DNA of 64,000 bases from Herbaspirillum sp. WKF16. GTDB taxonomy: Bacteria > Pseudomonadota > Gammaproteobacteria > Burkholderiales > Burkholderiaceae_D. Of the stretch, positions 18,392 to 27,300 are shown piece after piece (position 1 is the first letter of the stretch; every line of letters begins with the position of its first letter). Below the pieces are notes generated by a model, which did no database searches, was not told the origin of the DNA, and saw only the letters and a program-made list of their open reading frames with translations. A program made the translations under genes and the position numbers. The stretch covers positions 4,464,001-4,528,000 of the forward strand of contig NZ_CP118632.1 in the NCBI RefSeq assembly GCF_028993615.1, written 5' to 3'.

Positions 18392-18417
18392 GTCCGCTGT
18401 CGGCCAGAAGCAGACAT
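18392..18417. repeat. Hairpin-forming dispersed element
   Basis: GTCCGCT (18392-18398) and AGCAGAC (18409-18415) form an imperfect inverted repeat around GTCGGCCAGA. The core TCGGCCAGAAGC is shared with copies at 1756-1773 and, degenerate, at 22102-22122. Confidence 0.55.
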
Positions 18418-18426
18418 CCATGCAAA

Positions 18427-18459
18427 AGAAAAAAACCCGCTGAAACGGGCTTTTTTCTT
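18427..18459. terminator. Bidirectional rho-independent terminator
   Basis: AAGAAAAAAACCCG pairs with CGGGCTTTTTTCTT around a short loop, with A/T tracts on both sides. It separates the GlxA-type regulator (plus, ends 18318) from the autotransporter (minus, ends 18490) and can serve both. Confidence 0.85.
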
Positions 18460-18489
18460 GGAGTAACTTACACCTGCTGCTTGCGAAAC

Positions 18490-20529
18490 TCAGAACTGCC
18501 ATGCCGCCTTGATCGACGCTGCCTGATTCATGAATCCGGAGCGTCCTTCCGCATCGTAGCGCACTGAAATGTCTGTGCCCTGCTTGAACTTGTAGGTATA
18601 ACCCAGGCCGGCTTTGAACAGCCACGGACCATGATCCAATCCGGTCGCCACAAAGCTTTGTCCCGGCGTGCCGGCATAGCTAGCCACGAGATCGCCTTTG
18701 TTATTGATCGTGTCGTAACCAGCGCCGACGGTAGCGTCGACTTGCGAGTGCGCGTCGATGGCGTGGACTACGCGTCCGTCCACCCCGATGACAAAGGCTT
18801 CGGTAGTCTTGCCATCCACACTGAGGTTGAGGGCATCTGCACCGGTTTCAGTGTAGGAGCGTCCTTTGAGGCGCGTGTAGTCAGCCCGGATTGACGGGAA
18901 GAATGTGTTAGCCGGATCGATGGAGATGGCTTGCGACAGGCTGGCGCCGGTATGGAAACTGAGGGCGCCGTAGCTGCCGTTGGCGGTGCGATTGATGCCG
19001 CCGAAGTTGATATTGCGGGCGCTGCGGTTGTCGTTCCAGCCGAGGTCCATCTGGAGATTCAAGGCAAGGTTTTCCTTGAGCGGTTTGCTGGCATAAACAG
19101 CGATGAGGTTGCTGTCGATCTTGGTGTTGCTGTCGGTGCCGGTCAGGGCCGTGTTGCCGTTGACCCGGGTGCTTGCGTAGGCGTACGACAACCCCACGCG
19201 GGTGTCGCCTTCGCTGCCGATATCAGTTTCAATGCCGGCAGCAAGGCCATAGGTGTTGGCCTTGAATCCGGAGACGTTATTGGCATCGTCCTGGCTGGCG
19301 TAGGAGCCGAAAGGCTTGATCCAGACCTGCCTGTTAATGCTCTCTTCACCGGAGGAGATGCCTGAACCGGTGTTGGCGAAGCGGCCGGCGATGATGCGAT
19401 TGATGGAAGACAGTGCGCCCATCGTTGCCTGAGCGCTGCCATTTTGAGGTAGCGTCTGGTTGACGGCACGGGCGATACCCGATTGATCGGGCAGACGGTT
19501 GAAGGCACTGATGACGGTTCCGGTATCGCCGGTGCTGCTCCATGTATCGAGGATGCGGGCCGCTGCGTAAGCGGGCCTCATCCCTTGGTTGTTCGCGGCG
19601 TCGAAGATGGTGCTGGCGCTGGAGACATTCAGATCGACAGTGTTGCCGTTGCGCACTGCGGTGAAATTAAGCAGCGCGGAGTTGTCGGTGACGTTGAAGG
19701 TGGTCGCGTTCAGGGTGCCTGCGCTGATGACGCCGCTCAGTGTCTGATCCTTGGCCAGCGTGTTGACGCTGGCAACATCGACGGCGAGGTTGGCGCCCGC
19801 ATTGAAAGTCGCCACGCCGGTGACATTCAGCTTGCCGTAGTTGGCGCTGCTGCTGGCACCGATGGTCAAGGTCTGGCCGCTGATCTGGTTGTAGGTGGTG
19901 AAGCCCAGGGTACCGGCAGAGACGCCGGTGCCACCGGTCCACGTATTGCTGCCAGTGATGTTGAGCGTGCCGCTACCTTGCTTGGTGAGGGTTCCGGAGC
20001 CGTTGATGATCCCTGTGGAGTTATTGAAGCTAACAGTGAAGCCTTGCGTATCAAAATAAGCTCCGCCGCTGTTGATGTGAATCGTGTTGGCTAAAAAGCC
20101 ACTTATAAAAGAAGCCTGATTGCTGTTCGCGCGTAAAATACCGCCATCAAAATTAACATTCGTCGTGACGCTACTGGCGCTTCCTAAAGTACCGGTCAAC
20201 AGCACACCGCCGTTGTTGATATTGAGGGTGCCGCTTGAGCCTGGGGTGTTTGATACCCCAGTTGCATTGGCAACACTCACGACGGCGCCATCTTGAATCG
20301 TCATGGTGCCGGTCAACCCGGAATCTGCAACCAGCAAATTATCGGGAATGACCAAAGACGCCCCCTGATTGCCCGGTGCAATGACGATGCGCCCACCTGA
20401 AGAAAAACGAACAACGCTACCGGTAGTAATGATCGATTGGGCCCATACGGGCTGCGCCAGGCAAAAACTGGCGACGAGAAAAAACTTCTTGTTTGTGACG
20501 ACTGAAACAGCTTTGTTGCGGCGAGCCAT
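18490..20529 (-). CDS. Autotransporter (type Va secretion) with beta-helix passenger
   Basis: 679 residues. A signal peptide (about 1-30, ending VWAQ) precedes a beta-helical passenger of about 350 residues rich in Gly, Ser, Thr and Asn, including one autotransporter-associated repeat (GTLTKQGSGTLNITGSNTWTGGT). The C-terminal autotransporter barrel occupies about 400-679: it begins around VWIKPFGSYASQ and ends with the terminal aromatic signature AAWQF. The barrel is clearly homologous to that of the autotransporter at 24302. The passenger is short and has no protease or esterase motif, so adhesion is the likely but unproven role. The ATG at 20529 has a GGAG-containing leader. Confidence 0.9.
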   Translation of the reverse strand: MARRNKAVSVVTNKKFFLVASFCLAQPVWAQSIITTGSVVRFSSGGRIVIAPGNQGASLVIPDNLLVADSGLTGTMTIQDGAVVSVANATGVSNTPGSSGTLNINNGGVLLTGTLGSASSVTTNVNFDGGILRANSNQASFISGFLANTIHINSGGAYFDTQGFTVSFNNSTGIINGSGTLTKQGSGTLNITGSNTWTGGTGVSAGTLGFTTYNQISGQTLTIGASSSANYGKLNVTGVATFNAGANLAVDVASVNTLAKDQTLSGVISAGTLNATTFNVTDNSALLNFTAVRNGNTVDLNVSSASTIFDAANNQGMRPAYAAARILDTWSSTGDTGTVISAFNRLPDQSGIARAVNQTLPQNGSAQATMGALSSINRIIAGRFANTGSGISSGEESINRQVWIKPFGSYASQDDANNVSGFKANTYGLAAGIETDIGSEGDTRVGLSYAYASTRVNGNTALTGTDSNTKIDSNLIAVYASKPLKENLALNLQMDLGWNDNRSARNINFGGINRTANGSYGALSFHTGASLSQAISIDPANTFFPSIRADYTRLKGRSYTETGADALNLSVDGKTTEAFVIGVDGRVVHAIDAHSQVDATVGAGYDTINNKGDLVASYAGTPGQSFVATGLDHGPWLFKAGLGYTYKFKQGTDISVRYDAEGRSGFMNQAASIKAAWQF

Positions 20530-20960
20530 TGGAGTTTCCCTTTTTTTTTCTTAATGACTAAGTGATTTCTTGTTTATTTAATGAAATGCATAAACGGCAT
20601 TTCTTGCCCTTTCGGGATATCGGCAGCGTTTTGCGGCTCTGAAGGTCTCTTTACGACATTTCCGTTGATGCGTGGCGGAGCACACGGAATTTCAGATCGA
20701 CAATGTTTCCATGCGGATTTTTTTGCACACGGCCTTGGTCTTATCTGCTGAAATCGCTGCGGCCTCCAATTTTTTAGGACAATAGCTTCACGCAGCGCCC
20801 TTGGCATCTATACCGACGTATGTATCACCGCAAAAAATGTGGAAGCGAAAATGCTCCGCTCTACTGCCTGCCACTATTCGGTAGCGGCTACGCCCTATAT
20901 GCAAAATATTCAGACGTAGACATGACGCCGCTACGGGAGAGCAAGAAAATCTCACAGTAA
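20530..20960. other. Long intergenic region upstream of the autotransporter
   Basis: AT-rich near the autotransporter start (T9 run at about 20541) and presumably its promoter region. Further right an 8-bp inverted repeat GTAGCGGC (about 20880) / GCCGCTAC (about 20928) is visible. No gene is supported. Confidence 0.45.
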
Positions 20961-20965
20961 ACAGT

Positions 20966-21084
20966 GACTCGGCACTGAAACTTGTGAGCCCGGGCCGACT
21001 TTGAACAGCCACGGACCGTGATCCAATCCGGTCGTCACAAAGCCTGGTCCCGGGCTGCCCGCATAGGCAGCCACGAAAGAGGCA
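20966..21084 (-). pseudogene. Remnant of a second autotransporter barrel
   Basis: On the minus strand this stretch encodes VAAYAGSPGPGFVTTGL followed by DHGPWLFKVG. It parallels VASYAGTPGQSFVATGL and DHGPWLFKAG of the complete autotransporter at 18490-20529, with many shared bases. Upstream and downstream the reading frame is lost, and the barrel terminus is missing. It is therefore a decayed fragment left by duplication or recombination of an autotransporter gene. Confidence 0.75.
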
Positions 21085-21117
21085 ATTGCGCGTGTGTTTG
21101 ACCGCTGATCGACACGA

Positions 21118-22053
21118 ATGGAGAATAGCGGTTTGCGTTCGCCACCAAACCTCCCATTGCCTTCCCTAAAACAATCATCCGCACAACGTCGTCATGCCAT
21201 CGGGAATATATTTCCCATGGCGTGGTTTGCTCTCGGCACAATCTTGTTGGCAATCTTGACTGGCTGCGCTGGTGATCCTTCAGTTCATGCCGACACATTG
21301 GCACAACCGGCGGGCTTGCAACTGGAACGGACCAAGGCTGGCCCTTTTTTGCTTACCGCCTATGTGCGCATCACGCGCACCGATCTACCCTTGAATCTTT
21401 ATATCGAGGGTGACGGCCTGGCCTGGCGCAGCCGCTACGAACCCTCAACGGATCCGACTCCGCGCAAGGCCTTGGGATTGACGTTGGCGGCGGCGGACAA
21501 CAGTGCCAATGTGGTCTACCTGGCACGCCCCTGCCAGTTCACGCCGATGGCGGACAACCCTGCTTGCGACCCGGCCTACTGGACCAGCAAACGATTCGCC
21601 CCTAAGATCGTCGCCGCCATGAATGACGCAGTTGGTCATTACCTTGATCGCTTGCCCGGTCAACGCGTGAATCTGGTGGGATATTCCGGCGGCGGCGCTA
21701 TCGCAGTGTTGGTCGCCGCGCGTCGTCATGATGTGTCGACCCTGCGCACCGTGGCAGGCAACCTGGATCAGGTGGCATTGAATCGTTGGCACAAAGTTTC
21801 GCCGATGCCGGATTCGCTCAATGCCATCGATGTCGCAAACCGTGTGGCCGACATCCCGCAATTTCATTTCAGTGGAAGCGCCGATACCGTCGTTCCCACG
21901 CAGTTTGCCAGTGCGTTTGTCCAACGTGCAGGAGCCTGCGCCCATGTGAAAGTGCTGCCAGGACTGTCACACGAAGGTAACTGGGCAGCCGTCTGGCCGG
22001 AGCTGCTCAAACTGCCACAATACTGCGGCGCTATTAACAGCGACAGTGAGTAG
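21118..22053 (+). CDS. Alpha/beta-hydrolase-fold lipoprotein
   Basis: 311 residues from 21118; a start at the ATG at 21217 (MAWFALGTILLAILTGC) would give a shorter lipoprotein signal and cannot be excluded. The lipobox LTGC predicts lipidation and membrane anchoring. The mature domain has an alpha/beta-hydrolase triad layout: nucleophile elbow VGYSGGG, acid in FSGSADTVVP and histidine in GLSHEGNW. An early conserved YIEGDGLAW segment forms the oxyanion-side loop. It resembles conserved hypothetical hydrolases of Proteobacteria; substrate unknown. It lies among surface-protein genes but is not clearly co-transcribed with them. Confidence 0.8.
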   Translation: MENSGLRSPPNLPLPSLKQSSAQRRHAIGNIFPMAWFALGTILLAILTGCAGDPSVHADTLAQPAGLQLERTKAGPFLLTAYVRITRTDLPLNLYIEGDGLAWRSRYEPSTDPTPRKALGLTLAAADNSANVVYLARPCQFTPMADNPACDPAYWTSKRFAPKIVAAMNDAVGHYLDRLPGQRVNLVGYSGGGAIAVLVAARRHDVSTLRTVAGNLDQVALNRWHKVSPMPDSLNAIDVANRVADIPQFHFSGSADTVVPTQFASAFVQRAGACAHVKVLPGLSHEGNWAAVWPELLKLPQYCGAINSDSE

Positions 22054-22419
22054 GCGATTTAGCGCGATGCTTTCAAGGCATTCGCGAACTACGTTGTGTC
22101 AATGTCCGTAATCGGCCAGGAGCTGGCCAATTTCCAATCACACGCCATTCATAACAAGGCATTGCCGCAGCGGCGCTCGATAGAGCCGCGTACTGCATTT
22201 GCAGTATTTACACCGCCCCCTCCCTCCCGCAACATGGCGTGCACAGAGAATGCGCAGGTCATTCCCGCAAGATCCCAGCGCAGGCTGCATGCCATTCATC
22301 GGCTCCGTTGATTGTCCGACAGCGCTGTTGCCGGAACCAGTAACACGCCCTGCTTTCGTTGGTCGGTGACTTGTGACGGTTTCTCTTGGCAACCCTCTCC
22401 AGCTCAAACAGTCACCATC
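22054..22419. other. Leader region of the inverse autotransporter gene
   Basis: About 366 bp without a supported gene. It holds a degenerate copy of the dispersed TCGGCCAG element (about 22102-22122) and the palindrome at 22191-22206. The in-frame extension of the downstream gene to 22312 contains Cys/Trp-rich, non-conserved residues and is read as untranslated. Confidence 0.5.
22191..22206 (+). promoter_or_regulatory. Palindrome TACTGCA-TT-TGCAGTA
   Basis: A perfect 7-bp inverted repeat with a 2-bp spacer, 213 bp before the inverse autotransporter start. The same element with one mismatch and extended similarity (TATT-CAC flank) occurs in the same orientation relative to its gene upstream of the two-partner secretion operon (42138-42153). 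Candidate shared operator. Confidence 0.6.
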
Positions 22420-24003
22420 ATGATTTCATTTCTGTCTCCACGTTATCTGTTGCTGTATGGGCTGCTTGTGAGCCCGTACGCGGCGGCCGATCAGGACTTG
22501 TGGGGCGCGCGCCTTGATCTGGAGGCCAAGCCCGGCAACAAGCGCAGTCTCGCGGAAGCGGACATGTTTTTCCCCGTCGCGCAGACGGCGCGCACCTTGT
22601 TCTTTGCCAACATCCGCACGCGTGGCGATGACTCGGGAGGGCGCGAAGGGAATTTTGGGTTGGGGGTGCGCCACATGCTTGATAGCGGTTGGAACCTTGG
22701 CGCCTATGGCTACTTCGACCGCCGCCGCTCAGCCGATACCGGCCTCTATTACAACCAGGCGACTCTTGGGGGTGAGGCAATCGGTCCTGATATCGAGTGG
22801 CGCGCCAACGCGTATCTTCCGGTCGGTACCCGCAGCCGTGATGTGGGCAGCGTCAGTTCAGCGCGGGTCAGCGGCGCGGCGGTCGTCGTGGATACCGCCA
22901 CTAACCAGGAGCGCGCGTTGCGCGGTTTCGACCTTGAATCCGGTTGGCGATTGCCGATCTTTGATTCCGAGGCGACGCGTCAATTGCGCATCTATCTGGG
23001 CGGCTACTATTTCAACGATGGAGGCGTGACGGTGACAGGGCCTCGTGCCCGGATGGAGTTTGCGTTTGAAGATCTCGCGTGGTTTGGCCAAGGATCGGCC
23101 CTGCTGCTGGGGGCGGAGGCGCAGCGTGATGGCGCGCGCGGCAACCAGCAATTTCTCAGTGTGCGATTGCGCATACCCTTGGGGAGCGGGCATCGTTCGA
23201 GCAACCGTTTATCGGCCCAGGCGCGTCGCATGACGGCGGCCATTGTCCGGGATGTCGATGTGGTCACCCAGCGTCATGTCGTACACCAGACGGAGGCCGC
23301 GTCCGCGACCGCGGACGGCCGGCGCTTTAGCGTAATCGACAGCGCGACCACATCCGGCGCAAATCTGCCGGCGGCGGTCGCCAGCAGCGGTTCCTTGGTG
23401 CTGTTATCCGGTACGTTCAACACCACATCGCAAGTTGCCATGGCGGCCAACCAGACCCTTACCGGAAGCCTTAAGGTTACTACCGCCTCGGGACGCACTG
23501 CCACCGTCAATACGAACGCGGTGATCGCCGCAACCAATGCCAGCGGATCGGCGGTCGCGGTCGGCAACCACGGTAGCTTATCCAACCTGAACATCAGCAA
23601 CACGATGGATGGAAGCATCGTTGGAACCGGCGTTTCCAACGCCTCCGTTGCCGCCACAATTACTGACAACAGGATCACAGTAACGCAGAACGGCGCCAAT
23701 GACGCCATCGGCGTCAACACCGGCACGCCAGGGAGGACCATCCTCTCCGGCAATATCATCACGGTAAATGGGAGTGCAGGCGCGGGCACTCTGACTGCAA
23801 TACAAGCCGGGCAGGGAACGGCGACTGTCAACGGAAATACATTGACCGTTTCGGGGGGGACATCCAATGTCAGCATCAACTCTTCGGCGTTTACCAACGA
23901 ATTCACTGCGGGGTCGGTAGGGAATGTGCTGATCAGCGGCGTGTGCAGCGGCGGAAGTCTCCGGGGAAGCGTATTTTTCACTGATGGCAGCAGTTGTCCG
24001 TAG
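22420..24003 (+). CDS. Inverse autotransporter (intimin/invasin-type barrel) with short beta-helix passenger
   Basis: 527 residues from the ATG at 22420 (MISFLSPRYLLL), with a signal peptide of about 23 residues (ending YAAA). Residues about 25-290 fit the inverse autotransporter barrel: AEADMFFPVAQ, LFFANIRTRGDD, NFGLGVRHML, NLGAYGYFDRRRS, GLYYNQATLGGE and EWRANAYLP are the family's consecutive barrel strands. The C-terminal third (about 310-527) is Thr/Ser/Asn/Gly-rich with beta-helix-like periodicity (ISNTM, ITDNRIT, LSGNIIT, VNGNTLT). The usual Ig-like repeats, LysM and C-type-lectin domains are absent. Outer-membrane surface adhesin is the likely role. Confidence 0.82.
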   Translation: MISFLSPRYLLLYGLLVSPYAAADQDLWGARLDLEAKPGNKRSLAEADMFFPVAQTARTLFFANIRTRGDDSGGREGNFGLGVRHMLDSGWNLGAYGYFDRRRSADTGLYYNQATLGGEAIGPDIEWRANAYLPVGTRSRDVGSVSSARVSGAAVVVDTATNQERALRGFDLESGWRLPIFDSEATRQLRIYLGGYYFNDGGVTVTGPRARMEFAFEDLAWFGQGSALLLGAEAQRDGARGNQQFLSVRLRIPLGSGHRSSNRLSAQARRMTAAIVRDVDVVTQRHVVHQTEAASATADGRRFSVIDSATTSGANLPAAVASSGSLVLLSGTFNTTSQVAMAANQTLTGSLKVTTASGRTATVNTNAVIAATNASGSAVAVGNHGSLSNLNISNTMDGSIVGTGVSNASVAATITDNRITVTQNGANDAIGVNTGTPGRTILSGNIITVNGSAGAGTLTAIQAGQGTATVNGNTLTVSGGTSNVSINSSAFTNEFTAGSVGNVLISGVCSGGSLRGSVFFTDGSSCP

Positions 24004-24032
24004 CAAGACCAGGGCGCAAAGCTGCACATGAC

Positions 24033-24060
24033 AAAAATCCCGCACCGTTGCGGGATTTTT
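24033..24060 (+). terminator. Rho-independent terminator
   Basis: AAAAATCCCGCA (24033-24044) pairs with TGCGGGATTTTT (24049-24060) around CCGT, followed by CTTTTGG, 30 bp after the inverse autotransporter stop. Confidence 0.88.
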
Positions 24061-24301
24061 CTTTTGGAAGCGTTTTAGGTTCTCACTCAATACTGCCAGC
24101 GACGGCGGATAGGGATCGCGCCTCAATCGGGGTGGTTGCCATTCTGGCCACTAAATAAAATTCAAAAAAATGAGACAGGCAGTCAAGTCAGAAGAAAAAC
24201 ATCCATTACCCTTTCCGCGAAAAACAGGTTGCGTGCTCCACGAGGGGAGCAGCAAGGCATAACAACCAGATGGGAATGTGTTTTCCGGGGAAATCAATAG
24301 C

Positions 24302-27300
24302 ATGAACAGGATCTATAGCCTGGTGTGGAACCGCCAGCAAGGAGCGTTTGTCGTCGCGCAGGAAAATGCCACGTCGTGCGGCAAGGGGCACCGCGCGGCC
24401 ACTGTCGCGTTGGCATTGGCGGCAACGCTGCTGGCTACGCCGACGATGGCGGCGACCTATACCGTCGCGAGCAATACCGATGACGGTACCGGTGCGCAAG
24501 ATACGCTGAGCTGGGCAATCAACCGGGCCAACAGCGGCGATACGACTACCATCGCAACCGGCGTGACCAGCATTACCGTGACTGGTACGTTGCCTACAAT
24601 TAGCACAGCAGTCTCGATAATTGCCAACGCTGGCACCACAGTGCAGATTGATGGCGTCACGTTGAACATCAGTGGCGTGGCGGCGAATGTCTCGCTTGGA
24701 AATACCGTCCGCATCCAAGGACTCCAAGGCGGGAGCGGCGCTGCGGGCCCAAGCGGTGTCGATGGCGGCAGCGGCGGCGCAGGTGGTATTGGCGTTTCCG
24801 GGAATGGCTTTACCCTGGGCAACGCCGGGACTATTAATGGAGGTACCGGCGGCAGGGGTGGCAGGGGTGGCGACAACTCTACTCATAACGGCAATGGGGG
24901 CAGCGGCGGCGCCGGCGGTATCGGCGTCTCCGGAAATGACTTTGCCCTGACTAACTCCGGAACCATCACTGGCGGCACCGGCGGCAGCGGCGGCGACGCC
25001 GGAACGCAAGGTCTTGGCCAGGGTACTGGTGGCAGCGGCGGCGCCGGCGGCGTCGGCGTCTTCGGAAATGGCTTTACGCTGACTAACTCCGGAACCATCA
25101 GCGGCGGTACTGGCGGCAGCGGTGGCACTCGAGGAGGCAGCCCCAGCAGTGGCGGCGTTGGCGGCAATGGCGGTATCGGCGTATCCGGAAGCGCCTTTAC
25201 TCTGACTAACTCTGGAGTCATCAGCGGCGGCAATGGCGGCGTCGGCAATGGCGCAGTCGGCGGCGCCAACGGCGCCAACGGCGGCAGCGGCGGTATCGGT
25301 GTATTCGGAAGTGGCTTTATCCTGAACAATTCCGGAATCATCAACGGCGGCAACGGCGGCAGCGGTGGCTTGAGCAACAGTGGCGGCACCAGCGGTCGAG
25401 GTGGCGATGGCGGTATTGGCGTATCCGGAACTAACTTTACCCTGACCAACTCCAGAACGATTAGCGGCGGCAGTGGCGGCAACAGTGACTACGGCCTCGG
25501 CGGCTACGGTGGCAGCGGCGGCAGCGGTGGTATTGGCGTATCCGGAAATGGCTTTACGCTGACCAACTTCGGAGTCGTCAACGGCGGTAACGGCGGCAGT
25601 GGCTACTACGGCGACGTCGGCAGTGGTGGCGGCGGTGGCGGCGGTATCGGGGTATCCGGAAGCGGTTTTACCCTGACTAACTCGGGAGCCATCAGTGGCG
25701 GCAACGGCGGCGTCGGTGGTAGCGGAATCAGCGGCGGCGGCATCGGCGGCAACGGCGGCATCGGCATATCCGGAAACGGTTTTACCCTGACTAACTCGGG
25801 ATCCATCAGTGGCGGGAACGGCGGCAACGGCGGCAACGGCGCCCTCGGCGGTAGCAGTACTGCCGGCGGCGGCAACGGCGGCGACGGGAGCAGCGGCGTA
25901 TCCGGAAGCGGCTTTACCTTGACTAACTCAGGGACCATCAGCGGTGGCATCGGTGGCATCGGTGGCCCTAGCATCCACGGCAGCGCCAGCAGCCCCGGTA
26001 ATGCAGCAGCAGCAGTGGTTTCATCCGGCAGCTCTATCATTTATAACAGTGGCATTATCAACGGGGGCAGCGGCGCAAATGCAGTAGACCTTTCGGGCGG
26101 CAATAATAAGTTGGTTCTATTGGTAGGCAGCCAGTTCGGTGGCAACGTGGTCAGCACGAGCGGTGCAAGCAATGGCGGCGATACTCTGTCGCTAGGGGGC
26201 GCAAGCGGTGCGGGAAGTTTTGCGCTCAGCGATATTGGCGCGGCCTCCAAATACCGGGGATTCACCACTTACATCAAGGAAAATACGGGCACCTGGACCC
26301 TGACCGGCAACGGCGCCAGTGACTGGACGGCGCAAGGCGGCACTCTGGTACTTGCCGACAACATGAGCCTGACCGGCACCCTGGCAGTGCAGAACGGAGC
26401 GACCGCCCGCGCGGACAATGCCACCGTCAGCGGCACAGTGACCAACGCGGGCACAGTGGCCGTCGATGCCGGCAAGACGGCAAATGTCGGGGCGTACACC
26501 AACAGCGGCAGCGGCACCTTGCGAATTGGCGTGACCAGCATGAGCAGCTACGGCAAGCTGGTGGTCAACGGGACGGCCAACCTGGGCGGCGCCTTGTTCG
26601 TGGATGCGGCCAGCGCGACAGGCATGTCGGCCGGCACGCTGACGCAGATCATTTCGGCGACGGCGATCTCGGGCACGTTCGCATCGACTTCCACCAACAG
26701 TCTGCTATTTGCCTATACGCCGAACTATGTCGGCAACCAGGTCGATCTGATCGTGGCAGCGGCTCCTGCCCGCAACAGCGGTTTGGGCGGCAACATCTTC
26801 GGGATCATCAACACCCAAGGCAATCTCCCCGCTGCCGGCGCGGCAAGAGCGCTCGACCAGATCATCGGCGCCAACCCGAGCGGCGCCATCGGCACGCTGT
26901 TCCAGGGCTTTACCACCGGCCAGGAACGGCGGCTGTCCAATGCCGTGAGCCAGACCCTGCCCCTGCTGGTGGGGGGCGGGCAAGCGGCGACCAACGCGGC
27001 CTTCAGCGGCATCAATGGCGTGGTGCAGGCCCGTATCGGCGGCAACCGCGGCCTGTCCTCGGGCGAAGAATTCCTGGGCGACCGCAACATCTGGTTCAAG
27101 CCCTTCGGATCCTGGGCCAACCAAGGCGAGCGCAATGGCGTGCCTGGCTTCAATGCCAGTATCTACGGCGTGGTGGCCGGTGTTGACCGGGATGTCTCGG
27201 AAGAACTGCGTGCCGGCGTGGCGTTCGCTTATGCACGCAGCAACGTCGCGAGCGATGCAGCGGAAGCGCCGCAGTCTGGCAAGGTCGACGTCTACCAGTT

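Noticed and set aside
24883..25482. Pro-rich antisense frames over the autotransporter repeats
   Set aside because: They mirror the GGC repeats of the glycine array; no start region or motif.
24770..25970. Possible CRISPR array because of regularly spaced repeats
   Set aside because: Repeats are in frame within one coding gene, vary in length and encode a glycine-rich passenger; no cas genes.
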